From Datisca glomerata (Eukaryota; Streptophyta; Magnoliopsida; Cucurbitales; Datiscaceae), in assembly GCA_003255025.1 (NCBI GenBank), contig QANY01007975.1:434001-498000 (forward strand): a stretch of DNA of 64,000 bases, in the 5' to 3' direction. The first letter of the stretch is position 1. Each line of letters begins with the position of its first letter. The notes beneath the pieces are model-generated. The model was not told the DNA's origin. It did not search any database and saw nothing but the letters and a program-made list of their open reading frames with translations. Of this stretch, positions 33,481 to 44,309 are shown piece by piece. Made by a program: the position numbers and the translations under genes.

Positions 33481-33885
33481 GACAAGGATTCTAGGAGGTC
33501 CACTTCAGGATCGGTGTTCATCCTGAACGGTGGAGCAGTTGTATGGAGAAGTATCAAGCAATCTTGCATTACTGATTGTACCATGAAAGCTGAATATGTG
33601 GCAGCTTGTGAAGCTGCAAATGAGGTTGTATGGCTTAGGAAGTTCTTGAAGACTCTGAAAGTTGTTTCAAACGCTGACAAGCCCATGACACTTTATTGTG
33701 ATAATAATTGGGCTTTAGATAATTCTAAGGAACCTAGAAGCCATACGAGATCCAAACACATAGAACGTAAATATCACATGAGTAGAGAAATTGTTCAGCA
33801 TGGAGACGTTGTGGTTACATATATTTCGACGGTCAACAACCTAGCAGATCCATTCACGAAGACTTTAAACAGTAAAGTTTTTTAA
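33481..33885 (+). pseudogene. Element E RNase H
   Basis: The open frame 33514-33885 includes G-G-A-V-V-W-R-S-I-K-Q, M-K-A-E-Y-V-A-A-C-E-A (catalytic Glu block), L-Y-C-D-N-N (Asp), and K-H-I-E-R-K-Y-H-M-S-R-E, ending A-D-P-F-T-K-T-L. The preceding G-Y-T-D-S-D-L (first Asp) lies at 33457-33477 and is followed by a stop. This is the standard copia C-terminus; the TAA at 33883-33885 precedes the polypurine tract. Confidence 0.9.
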
Positions 33886-33935
33886 GATCATTTGGAGGGC
33901 TTGGGATAAGAGATTGTATGCGCCTACTTTAGTCC

Positions 33936-33945
33936 AAGTGGGAGA
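33936..33945 (+). promoter_or_regulatory. Element E polypurine tract
   Basis: AAGTGGGAGA immediately before the 3' LTR start (TGTTGG at 33947). It would prime plus-strand DNA synthesis. Confidence 0.8.
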
Positions 33946-33946
33946 T

Positions 33947-36462
33947 TGTTGGAATATGTCCATAACGTAGCATGTAATGACTATTTATTTGTATTTATTT
34001 ATTTCCCAGACATTAATATTATTGAATTCTTATGAATAAATTGAAAGTTTTATTTTAAATTAAAGTGTGTTTATAAATTACTCAAGTCCTAAAATTTTCA
34101 TCAACGAATGAAGAGTGAACACAAAAGTGTCTCCAGACGAACTCTTTTAAGAAAGTTCATAACGATATTTGCAGTCTTAGGATCAACTGGATAATCAAAT
34201 CCGATAACCAATGGATGCCAGTCTTAGGTCATGGGAGTGGAGACTGAAACGGTTAACCTAGACATGTTATGGACATGTTAAATAGACTAGTAACAAATTA
34301 GTTTAAAACCAAAAACTATTAACCAAGCCCTAAATCTAATTGTTACACCTTAAGGGTATTTTTATAATTATCTTAATCCTGAGGTGAATACGTAGCTTGA
34401 CTTACTTAATTGCAATCTTTAATATATCAAATGAGTGAATTCTAAATTGACGGGCAATACCTTAACTTTTGGGATTGTAATTCAATTAAGTTGGAGTTAC
34501 TTGATTCACAGATATGAAAATTCATGGTGTGATTGCGAAAGTAACAATATCACCTTATGTTTTAATGATGGGTGTATGAATAAATTAACCTGGTCAGGTA
34601 TTCAATGAATTGAGTCATTGATTAAGACTTGTGAATTTGTACGAGACAATTCACTATTATGTCTTTCTTATTCACAGTCAATAAAGGAGTTAAGGAAGTA
34701 ATAACAAGAGGGGTAAAATGATAATTTTTTATTCCACTCTTGTTACTGATATTCACGATGTGTATTATGTTAAAATATTTTGTGGACCGTGAAAAAATGG
34801 TTTATTTACACCAACAGAAAATGTAGCGCGCATGAATCAAGCGTTGATTCGACATCGAACCTATAGTGAAGTCATATGATGTCAGGATTAAATAGGTCAG
34901 GAATTTATGGAGATAAATTCACCAGGTATTTCAATCATTAGCTTTGTTCATGTTGGTTTATGCGGTTTCAGAAATAGCTAATGAGAAAATGAATAGATAA
35001 ACGAAGTAAAATGGATCAAAATGTGTTTTCGTGCTAAGGCATATTTACTATACCTATATGTGATGGGTAAGGTCACTTAATTAGTTTAGTGTGATTATAT
35101 GTATCGAAATTTATTAGTTTATTATTTTATAATTAGTGGATAATTAATAAATAAAAATAAATAAATTAATAATAATGATCAATTAATTTATCAATTAGAT
35201 CGATGAATCTTGATACAACTCAAACTCTAGGGAATATTTCAATTTTCGGCAATTATGAATATATGAGGTGAATTTTAAAAAATTCAAAAATATATGGATA
35301 TATTTGTAAATATCAAAAATTATTTTTTATCAATATCTATTGGCAATCTGATTGCAAATAGATCTTGGATAAGATACAGTTACTTGTTAACAAAGAAAGT
35401 GGAGAAAAACGTTTTCCCCTCCCTCCCTGTTACCGCCGAAAATTATATTGAATGAGAAATTTTTTTATTTTCCTTCTTCAATCGTTTTGAGAGCCCACAC
35501 TCAAATTTCTACACAAAAATCTCAAGAGATATATTTATGAAATTAATGGGTGGTTGTTGGTGGATGAAATTCGTAAAACATCCTTGGAGCTCAATTGCGT
35601 GATTCGGATCTTGCTGCTTGAAGAACACAAAGAACGCTGGAAGGAATTTCGCAAGTTAAAAAATTCTCTGATTTTTTTATTCTCACCTTATCTCGTCGTT
35701 TAATGTCATATATACATAATCGAGCGTCGTTTGGTTTTAAGTTATTCAATTTGATTAAATAAGTTAATTGAATTTTCTTTTGATATTCCACCCACGTAAA
35801 TTGTGATGTCACTTAATTAGTTATGTGTAATTATATGTACTGAAATTAATTAGTTTACTATTTTCTTATTATTTGAATATTGCAATTTCCGGCAATTATG
35901 AATATATGTGATGAAGTTTTAGAAATTTAAAAATATATGGGTATATTTGTAAATATTAAAAATTACATTTTATCAATATCTAATAACAATCTGATTGCAG
36001 ACAGATCTTGGATAAGATACAGTTACTTGTTAACAAAGAAATTGTAGAAAAACATTTCCCCCTCCTCCCTGTTGTCACCAAATATTATGTTGAAGGAGAA
36101 AATTTTTTATTTTTCTTCTTCAATCGTTCTGAGAGCCCACACTCAAATTCCTACACAAAATTCTCATGAGATATATTTATGAAATTAACGGGTGGTTGTT
36201 GGTGGACGAAATTCACAAATCGTTCTTCGAGTTCAAGTGCGTGATTCAGATCTCGATGCTTGAAGAACATGAAGAACGCTCGAAGGAATTCTGCCAGTTC
36301 AGTAATTCTCTGATACAAAGTATAAGTGAAAAAATTTGTTTCTAACATTATCTTCTCGTTTAATGTCGTATATACATAATCGCACGTTGTTTGGTTTTAA
36401 GTTATTTAATTTTGATTAAATAAATTAAATGAATTTCTTTTTAAAACAAACTGGGCCCAATA
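33947..36462 (+). repeat. Element E 3' LTR with internal partial duplication
   Basis: A first unit (33947 to about 35800) aligns with the 5' LTR almost to its end. At about 35805 the sequence jumps back to the part equivalent to about 27310 (GTGATGTCACTTAATTA) and runs again to a CCCAATA end at 36462. The LTR is therefore about 2.5 kb instead of 1.94 kb. Confidence 0.8.
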
Positions 36463-36849
36463 TCGCCGACCACCGCCGTTAGACACGACGGCGCCAACAC
36501 CGGAAATCCTATTTCCAGTGTCAGGGCCAAAATTTCCTAGGAATTCCTATTTTTACTCTTTCCACCCCATTTGTCTGGTGCGTTCTTTGTCTTCTCACGA
36601 TCGAAATAATTACAATATAATCTTCAAAATAAAATTACAAATATTCTTACCCCCCCAAATCGGCTTACACAAGATCTATGGAAAATTTAAAGAACAAAAC
36701 TTAATACAATAATCATCATACAATTAACGATCCATTATTTAACCATACATTAAAAAAACAAACTATCCATTCATTGACATATATCAAAATATATTATGAA
36801 GATTGTAAGAACACACACACAATATTTAATACACAAATATATAATGACC
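36463..36849 (-). other. Element D untranslated leader (distal part)
   Basis: Sequence between element E and the D primer site. It starts GC-rich (CCGCCGTTAGACACGACGGCG) and becomes AT-rich. No coding motif is seen. On the minus strand it joins in sense to 26182 across element E. Confidence 0.5.
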
Positions 36850-36861
36850 GCTCTGATATCA
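36850..36861 (-). promoter_or_regulatory. Element D primer binding site
   Basis: The minus strand reads TGATATCAGAGC, one mismatch from the iMet primer site, two bases after the LTR end (TTTTCAAACA). Confidence 0.7.
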
Positions 36862-36863
36862 AT

Positions 36864-38335
36864 TGTTTGAAAACGCAGCGCCAGCGTGACAGAGGCATGG
36901 TGGCTTTTAAAAATTTATTAAAAATGAATCGTATGTTTTTTGATAAAACGAAAACAAGCGTGGTACAACTGTTTCCAAAATAAAAACTTTTTTGAAAAAC
37001 TCTTTTCAACCAAGATCCATTATATTTTATATATTAAATCTAAGACATACATGGATATGAATCATACACCTCTTGTAATCTATATTAAGCATCCTCGTAA
37101 ACCAACGGTCATGCGTTCCCACAAACATCAAACTTCAAGATCTACATCAAGATCTTTCAAACCAATCCTCAAATGTACTACGATGTGTGTGGGCACGTAG
37201 AATAATCAAAGACACTTTTTCTGTCCCTATATGTACTTAACACATGAGATCTAGAGATTTACTGAGTAAGATTAATTTTTGTTAGACAATCCTTTGAGAG
37301 AATACTATGATTATTCTCACAGAGCTTTTTGATTAACTTTATAATCACAGAAAAATTCACCCTGATAGCAATTGTGTTCTTCACTCTCTTTCAACACTGA
37401 GACTAATAGAATAATATCTATATATTTTTTAGATAATGGCATATAAGATTTTTAGGAATAAACTAAAAATGATATTTAGTTTTAAACTTACCATTGTAGT
37501 GGGACCCACTGTAATTTATGCGCAACTGTTGTGTCACATGGCACTGCAGTTGCCGTGAATTATCACAGTGCCTCACGACACAGTGCGTCACGACACTACT
37601 GTAGTGCTGTGTGGCACTACAGTATTGCACCCCCATTACTGCAGTACCATATGACACTACTATAGTTCATGTAAATCTCTGATTCCCATCAATGATTCAC
37701 ACGTGACAATTATTGCAAATTAAATATTTATTTTATTCAAATAAATATCTAGATATCAGTTAATTCAAAATTATCATATCTAACTATCCTTATCAACTAA
37801 CTTATCTGTTAGATCACAAATAACAGATTTAGTTGATTCAAGTTATTATTAATAATAATTTTAATTTTTTAATTTCACAAATTAGATATTATGTCTCACT
37901 TATCGATAATTAGAAAATTAATTGATATAATTATTTATATATGATTTCTCAAAATTAATATAAATAATTTAACTAATTAATTAATCACACATAATTATCT
38001 CATAATTATGTTGTCACCCCAGAATAAAAATTCATTTTGCAAGTCAGTCCTTTTCTCATGTCCTGAAATATTCAGACCCTAGACTACGTAGTGAAGAGGT
38101 GATTTGAGGATCATGGATCTATATCCTAAGTTTCAATAAACCAAATTATTAATTAAACTCTTTAATTAAATAATCTTATTTATTAATTCTATTATTAAAC
38201 CATTATAAATATAAAATTGTACTCCTAGGGATTATAGAATGTATTTACAGAGTATTCTCATGTAGTCCATGATATAATCATTTCACGTAGTTCTGTCATC
38301 CAATTACTGGTTTGTAAATTAGAGCTGGCCAATTA
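36864..38335 (-). repeat. Element D 5' LTR (truncated)
   Basis: Homologous to about 20401-21885 of the 3' LTR, including the CACTACAGTA array at about 37495-37665. The LTR start (about 750 bases) is missing; at 38335 the sequence switches to minus-strand EPRV linker. Confidence 0.75.
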
Positions 38336-38600
38336 AAGGCAGTGTGTAATTCAGATTTTTCAGATTGTTCAGTCGTATTATCAAATATTAGCTTATTGAC
38401 TTATGAATTAGTGGCTAAACCTTTAGGTCTTGAATTTTTCATTTTTTCATTTTTTAATTCTTGTACTAAATGTTTGATTCTTAGATCTTTATCTTTATTA
38501 ACAGTAGATTTAGAAAAGGAATTTCTAGGAGTACTAAACTGGCTAACATGATGTTGAGGTTTGAAAGAAGCAACATACCATGTTGATCTGTAAATTTCTT
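38336..38600 (-). pseudogene. EPRV linker/movement-protein remnant (copy F)
   Basis: 38345-38545 matches the linker/movement junction at 7560-7750. 38546-38600 matches the movement N-terminal region at about 8430-8500 (ACATGATGTTGAGGTTTGAAAG). About 0.7-0.9 kb in between is deleted. Confidence 0.6.
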
Positions 38601-39056
38601 TACTGGGAATTTTTACTGCTAGAGAATGAATTACTCCTAAATAACATACACATCATAAAAGATAATTAAATTATTCTTATGTCTAAGAAGTAATAACGCA
38701 AGTGAGCAATTAGACAACAATACTAACAATAATAATAAACACTTGGGCGAAGAAGAAGAACAATAATTAAGCAAGTAATAAGCAAGTGTCACAACAACAA
38801 TAAAAATAATAACCAGCCATTTAGGCTGAGAAAGATTCAACATTGAAAGAAAATCAAAACTTACAAGATTAATAGGTTGAAATTTTGATTTGTAATGATT
38901 AATTAGTGCTCCCACTCACTAATTAATATTGAAAAGAAAGAAGAAAAGATTTCAAAAGAGGAGAAGAAGAAAGCTTTATTTTTTAAAACACATTTTTCTT
39001 TCAAAATGAGTATGAGTGAAAACCAAGCACTCAATCACAAATGGGAGAGTGCAGCC
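38601..39056 (-). other. EPRV leader with hairpin (copy F)
   Basis: Leader homologous to 8640-9290 but shortened. Decayed GGGCG words lie near 38750 and 38820, and the palindrome is at 38898-38927 (ATTAATTAGTG loop CACTAATTAAT). The primer site has been lost, replaced by a direct join near 38830. Confidence 0.6.
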
Positions 39057-39065
39057 TATTTATAG
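39057..39065 (-). promoter_or_regulatory. TATA box of EPRV pregenomic promoter, copy F
   Basis: The minus strand reads CTATAAATA in the same context as at 5072 and 9296. Confidence 0.65.
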
Positions 39066-39606
39066 ACAAAGGGAGTGGAGTTCATTGGGAACCCATAATT
39101 TACCTGCACTATTCTTTTCTACTAAAGTAAAAAATATTTTATGCTATAACTTTTGACTAGGTGAAGAAAAAAGAACAACTAATCATCTAATCTTTAGACA
39201 ATTTACACAATAATTCTAAAAGAAGACAAATTACAAAGATTCTTGATAATTGATATCTTTAAAATTGTATCTTGATTATTGTTTCATGTGGAGGAGTCAT
39301 AATTGTTATCTTGAAAAATCATTATGATTATTGTTTCATGTTGGAGAGTCATCATGACATCTTGAAATTGCTTCATCTTTGAATTCCTTGACTTTTGATA
39401 ATGTCTTTTGGCATTTTTCCAAGAATAAATTCTTTTATTCAATTGTTAGAATTTTTTCATTTTGCTAAGAATAAAGTCTTCTATTCAACCATTGATCAAT
39501 CTGAAGTTTTGGCGATTTTTCCAAAAGAAGATTCCTTTTTCCTTTTCTTTTTCTTCTTTTTCTTTTCTTTTCTTGTCTTTTGTTTTCCTTTTATTTATTT
39601 ATTCAG
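39066..39606 (-). other. EPRV intergenic/enhancer region (copy F)
   Basis: Homologous to 9305-9802. It contains TTGTTTCATGTKGGAG words at about 39280-39345 and a T/C-rich tract at 39530-39600. No gene. Confidence 0.55.
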
Positions 39607-40904
39607 TCATTCATCATCACTTAGATTGATGTCATCAAATGGGTCATGTGCATCTTGAAATGTGTCATAAGCCCATTGTGCAAGATACGACCCTTTCGGG
39701 TATTTTGGTCCTTCAATCGTTGAAGGGGAGTCTTTTTGGTTGATTGAGCCTTTTGGGTATTTGGTTTAATTGAGTGGCTTGACTCTACAGAGTCAGATTT
39801 ATTATCTTCCAAAAGAAGAAATATTTTTTTGGATCAATTCTTGCTTGAGTTTAGATTTGGGTTTTGTGGCTTTTGATTTTTCTTTGGAAGATTTTGGCTT
39901 GGACTCTTTAGAAGAGTTTGAACGAGCTTAACCTATTGTGTATTTTGGTCAATGACTCATTAATTTTTAATGGAGCTTGGTTAAAAGGATTTGCCAATTT
40001 TAGGTTAGAGTGAATATTTATAAATTGATGGTTAATAGGGGCAATATTTTTTTGGGTATTAAACTTATCCCACCATTTAACATAATATTGGAAGGTGAGG
40101 ATCCCATCTTCAATTACATATTGTCACTTTAGGATCCAAGATATTTTGTATTTGTTTGAGAAACAAAGGAGTTGAGGGAAGGAGGCCTCAATTGCTGAGG
40201 GCTTGCATAATTTTAAAAATAAATTAAAACATTGTTGGAAATCAATTAGAAGTACTTCTAGGACGGGACCGTGGACGCACCACCATCTCAAGAACTAATT
40301 TGAAAAATCAATTTTAAAAGTTTTATCAAAATTCAATAAGCAAGAGTGAGAAAAAACAATACTTTGATGCAGGAAAATTGTATACCGAGCATTTATATAA
40401 TCAAAATAATTTTATTATTTTTTATTTAATATTATTTTGAGAGATGAAGGATGAGCCTTCTTCCTATCCTCCATGGTCACAATTTAAAGAATGTAGAAGG
40501 ATGGTAGAGAATCTTTTCTTCATGATTTGTAATTGGGTTAAAATTTACGGATTTAGTTTCCAAGAGAACGTCTATGTAAAAACTGAGAATTTTTGTCTTT
40601 GTGACCAGAGACATAATGAAAATCAAGAATGAAATGAATTTTTTCAATTTAAGCAGGATCTGTTTTATGAGCAAATGGGGGCTCAATATGAAAGAGATTT
40701 TTGCTGGGATTTTTTTGGAAGCAAGGGGATGATTTTTTGTAGTGATTGGTTGATTGAGAGATTGGGCATCAAAAGGCTGAGAAATTGAAAAATTGCCAAT
40801 TTCATTAATAAGGGGTGATTGTTAATTAGGTCTGATGAACCCAAAGATTGTTCAATGGGCTTGGCTAGGACTCCTATTTAATTTGAGCTTTAAAGGCCAA
40901 TTGG
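39607..40904 (-). pseudogene. EPRV ORF3, function unknown (copy F)
   Basis: The TGA at 39607-39609 follows a D-P-F-D-D-I-tail. The open C-terminal part (39621-39812) reads S-V-E-S-S-H-S-I-K-P-N-T-Q-K-A-Q-S-T-K-K-T, matching copy A. The W-D-K-F block lies near 40070. The N-terminal part near 40850-40904 matches copy A up to the A-Q-I-K region, then is cut off by the foreign segment at 40905, so the start codon is missing. Confidence 0.65.
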
Positions 40905-41495
40905 TCGATCCATTCATCGACCTTACATGCTTTCTTAAAGTGATACTGATTCTTGTTTTAGTTACAGATTCCACAGTATACCTATGACCTTTTTGATATC
41001 CGTGAGGCATGACGAAAAAAGTTCCTTCCTGTATAAAAAATACTTTGACTAATTTATCTGAAAACTTAATTTTAAAAATTTCCTGTCCCAACAGGCTCAC
41101 AGTTTAAATTTTACTGTCTTTATAACAAATTTCATTATCTTTGTGAAAATCTATTTTCCCACAATTTTCATACAATTGAATCAGTGTTGCGCTGAAGTCA
41201 TGTTAACCCAACTTCTTCCAGAATTTTATCCAATTCATCGACCCATTCATTACTTGAATATTTAAACCCGTTATGACTGTAATCAATAAATGAAACCTTT
41301 GAGAAAAATGTAGTTGTCCTTCCATTAAGTTTTTTTATTTTAAATGAATTTTTGTTGAGCATTCTGGGCTTTACTTTTCTCTATTCTTTGAGATAGTTAA
41401 AAATGTTTGATAGGTCAAAATTTTCAAATTCCTCCATGGTAGGAACTTGAAATGATTTTCTTTATGCAAATGGGTTAGAAAATAGGGCATTATTA
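40905..41495 (-). pseudogene. AlkB-like 2OG/Fe(II) dioxygenase domain fragment, flexivirus-replicase type
   Basis: Minus-strand translation, over two frames with three breaks, shows an AlkB domain. First comes a pre-domain with F-I-D-Y-S-H-N-G (about 41255-41290) and N-E-W-V-D-E-L-D (41220-41250). Then come A-T-L-I-Q-L-Y-E (about 41180-41205), D-F-H-K-D-N-E with the Fe-ligand H-x-D at 41134-41145, L-L-G-Q-E-I-F-K-I (41070-41100), V-M-P-H-G-Y-Q-K-G-H with the third Fe ligand His at 40984-40986, and R-I-S-I-T-L-R with the 2OG-binding Arg pair (40935-40960). Cellular AlkB repairs alkylated nucleic acid; in plant flexiviruses it is a replicase domain thought to protect RNA. No other EPRV copy here has it. 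A stop and frameshift near 41205 and a stop near 41107 make it dead. Confidence 0.75.
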
Positions 41496-41740
41496 ATGTA
41501 AACAATAGAAAAATTAGCAAATTGGTCGAAAATATCTTGAAATTCACTAGGAGCATCTTTTAGACCAAAATGTATTACATTCCATTCATAATGGATATGC
41601 ATACGAGTATCACTGGCAGATGACAAAGATGCTTTTGTCTTCTTGAAGTACTTGGTAGGAACAAATCTTTCATGCATACAATTTAAGTTAGTTCTTGAAT
41701 CAATAAGTGCCATAGCTGTGAAATTAAAGTCTTGGATAAT
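41496..41740 (-). pseudogene. EPRV protease N-terminus fused to RT catalytic region (copy G)
   Basis: One open frame of the minus strand runs from the protease active site M-A-L-I-D-S-R-T-N-L-N-C-M (Arg replacing catalytic Gly) through S-S-A-S-D-T-R-M-H-I-H-Y directly into RT text E-W-N-V-I-H-F-G-L-K and V-Y-I-N-N. About 0.8 kb was deleted where both parts encode a similar H-I-H-Y / H-Y-E-W word. Y-I-D-D has become Y-I-N-N exactly at the junction with the foreign segment. Confidence 0.75.
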
Positions 41741-41945
41741 AATTCTGATCATTTTGTGCTATTTTTAATTTTGATGTGATTAAAGGTTTGAAGGAAGTTT
41801 TCATCATCTTGTATGTTGACAACATGTTCTTTAATATCATTACCTAAATGAATTGGGGTTTTACTAGGTTCTCATAATTCATTAACCTCATGGGTTTTTA
41901 ATTAATTTTTTTAGTTTTAAAAGATTTGATTCTTTTGTTATTTCA
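41741..41945 (-). pseudogene. EPRV segment upstream of protease (copy G), truncated
   Basis: Matches 12900-13090: the acidic segment ending before the protease. The coiled coil and zinc knuckle that should precede it are missing; at about 41945 the sequence jumps to the coat core. Confidence 0.55.
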
Positions 41946-42440
41946 GAGTTTGAATCTTATAAATTTTTCTTTCCAGAAGGGTTGATTACTATTATCCCTA
42001 GCCATAACTCTGGACAAAAGAATATTTTTGTACCAGTCAAAATCACTTAAGGTAGGACACCTAAGATTAGTTAATTGATGATGAATACGCGATGTAATAT
42101 TACTTGGCGCCCCAGTTAAATGTTCAAATATTGTGTAAAAGAGTGTATTAATAGCATCAATAATATTACTTGGCTTCCCAACATCAATCTTTATTGTCGT
42201 AATAATGGTATTTTTGGATTCTTGGGTGAGATGTTTTTCCCACCATGAATGAAACATTCTTATAAATCCTGTGACTAAGAGTTTTATAACCTCATTTTGA
42301 GGTAGATTGTGGTGGTAATGTAACTATTGGCCACCATATCCATGTGTTGTAGTTTATTGAGGACTTCTTATTCTGAAAGCTCATCAATATTCAATTCATA
42401 CAATTTTTTGGCAGAGACAAAAAATGGATTAACTAAAGAA
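41946..42440 (-). pseudogene. EPRV coat protein core (copy G)
   Basis: The open frame 41943-42257 reads W-W-E-K-H-L-T-Q-E-S-K, then I-N-T-L-F-Y-T-I-F-E-H-L, R-C-P-T-L-S-D-F-D-W-Y-K and N-Q-P-F-W-K-E-K-F-I. This is the best preserved coat-protein block of family 1 in the window. The upstream part (42258-42440) holds Y-E-L-N-I-D-E-L-S-E-like text with stops. The G-W-W-D block of family 2 aligns with the W-W-E here. Confidence 0.7.
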
Positions 42441-43370
42441 GACTCAGTGATTTAAATATCTGGAGGAATGGGCCTTTTATGCCACTTCTTCTCAAGTTTA
42501 TTAATTTCAAGATTTTTGAATGTTTCTTCTACATTATTAATTATGGATGATTCATAGGAAGAGTCGGACCTATGACTTTCAGAATCAGAATTATTGTCTT
42601 GGTTAATCACCTTAACATAAGAATATGACTCAATAGACTTATTTTTAAGTTCTTGGAGCATTTGGTAAATCTTATTTTTTAGGGGAAACAATTTTAAAGT
42701 ATTACATGAAAGATTTATTAAAGGAGTTTTTTTTCTGGAAATTGTCAGAATTAGGTAAATGAATATCACCAACCTTATTCTCAATTTTGTCTAATTACTT
42801 TCTTATTGTAATTAAACTTTGATTTGTGTAATTAAGTTGTTCAAAAATCTTTTTATTGGTTTCATCCTCATTGAAAGTCTTATAAGGAGAGGCAGTAATT
42901 AAAGAATTTTTTTTATTGATAATAATTTTTTCAGGTGGGGAATGACCAACAGTCACCCAATTGGAATCTGCTTTGATCCATTCGGTCTTAGAGATGACTT
43001 TAATTTTCTTTTCATAAATGTCTTAAATATAATCAAGGAAGAAAATATCAATCCTAAATTCTTGCATAAATGTCTTCCACTCAGCAATGATAATTTCTCT
43101 TAATCCATATTATAGGTTTATCAAAACATATTACGTCTATTAAGGTTGGTTGGATCATTCATGTGTTGGGTTAGACCTTTCCAATCAGACTTGTATTTTT
43201 GGCTTCAGGTGCCTAAATTAAGAACTAAGAGTTGGGAATTAATAGGAGGTAAGACTCTTTGAAAATCAGAGGCATTAAGTGATTCAGATTCATCAGATTT
43301 TTCAGTCTTATTATTAAAGATTGGCTGACTGAACTAGGAGTTAGTGACTATACCTTTAAGTCTTAAATTT
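42441..43370 (-). pseudogene. EPRV linker (copy G)
   Basis: Matches 6700-7640, including the Asp/Ser-rich stretch D-N-N-S-D-S-E-S-H-R-S-D-S-S (open frame 42452-42784). No named domain. Confidence 0.6.
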
Positions 43371-44309
43371 TTTATTTTTATTTTTTAATTCTAGTTCTAA
43401 TTGATGGATTCTAAGAACTTGGTCATTATTAACAATAGATCCAAGAAATGGAATTTCTAGGAGTGCTGATCTTACTAAACTTTGGGGATTGGATCTGAAA
43501 GATTGTAAATTAATTTTAATAATACCATCCATATATTTTTGAATATGATAAATATCTTCAATAGTTCGTTGAATAGGAGTGAGTTGGCTTTCATTGGCTA
43601 AAAGTCTATTTGTAGGCAAAGTAATATCAGACGACCTATTGGATTTAGGGACTCTAATATTAGTATTACTTTGATTGGATTAAATCAAAGGAGACTAGGT
43701 ATTAGGATTTCTATTGATGGCTTGGAAATTCATATTGGTTTTGGTAGCTTTGCAATGAACTCTAAAAATCAAAGCTAGGTGCTAGACACCTTCAAAGATT
43801 TTGTAACCTCTAGTTTTGATATTCAAGGTTAATGTTTTAAGAATGTGAGGATCGTGTAAGCTCACCTAAAAATTAGGAAAGCAATCAAAATGGATTGGAC
43901 CACCACAAAGAGAAGATTCAATTAATTCTAAGATACAATCATTAAAATTGTTGAATCTTACATCACGCAAGGCTAACAAGACATAAGTATTTAAGCTTCT
44001 TCGTGAGTAGTTTTCCTCCAATTTGGACTAAACCAAAGTGAAGAAAATTGTATCATTCTTCAATGTGATGTTTAATTGAATTAAAGGATAATACTTGGCA
44101 AGATTCGTGCTCTTTTCTTACAACATATATTTTTTAAATGTTTTAACATTTGTAAATTTCTAGACTGGTAGTTTTAGGTATATTCCATACCTTATGATTA
44201 CGTGATCATCAGCTAAATATTCAACATGTTCTTCATTAATTATGTTAGATATTATATTTATTGTAGATCTACTGCTATAAGAAGAAATTCTTCTAAGTAA
44301 CCCTCTCAT
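43371..44309 (-). pseudogene. EPRV movement protein, 30K-like (copy G)
   Basis: Starts at 44309 on the minus strand and matches the other copies throughout, including the D-x-R-F-x-N-like Asp block near 43965, the following I-L-E-L-I block and the Cys/Phe-rich F-D-C-F-P. The C-terminal part (open frame 43356-43619) reads S-Q-L-T-P-I-Q-R-T-I-E-D-I-Y-H-I. Broken by frameshifts. Confidence 0.7.

Larger units (their letters stand above)
26183..36462 (+). mobile_element. Ty1/copia element E (two LTRs, nested in D)
   Basis: Plus-strand element of about 10.3 kb: LTR 26183-28119, primer site 28122-28133, long leader, gag, protease, integrase, RT, RNase H, polypurine tract 33936-33945 and LTR from 33947. 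All domains are in copia order (integrase before RT). Stops and frameshifts disable it. The 3' LTR has an internal partial duplication. The flanking 5-mers (CCGCT and TCGCC) are not a clear target duplication. Confidence 0.9.
20401..38335 (-). mobile_element. Ty1/copia element D, minus strand, split by element E
   Basis: The 5' LTR is at 36864-38335 (truncated at its start). Then come a primer site at 36850-36861, leader, element E nested at 26183-36462, more leader, gag, decayed protease, integrase, then the 3' LTR at 20401-22632. Without E it is about 7.7 kb. The RT and RNase H between integrase and 3' LTR are absent, so D is a deletion derivative. Its upstream flank is family-1 EPRV sequence and so is its downstream flank, so D probably inserted into EPRV DNA that was later rearranged. 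Confidence 0.8.

Noticed and set aside
40852..41495. A host AlkB-homologue gene
   Set aside because: No intron-exon layout, flanked tightly by viral RT and ORF3, and the Fe-site text is of the viral replicase type; a host origin is not fully excluded.
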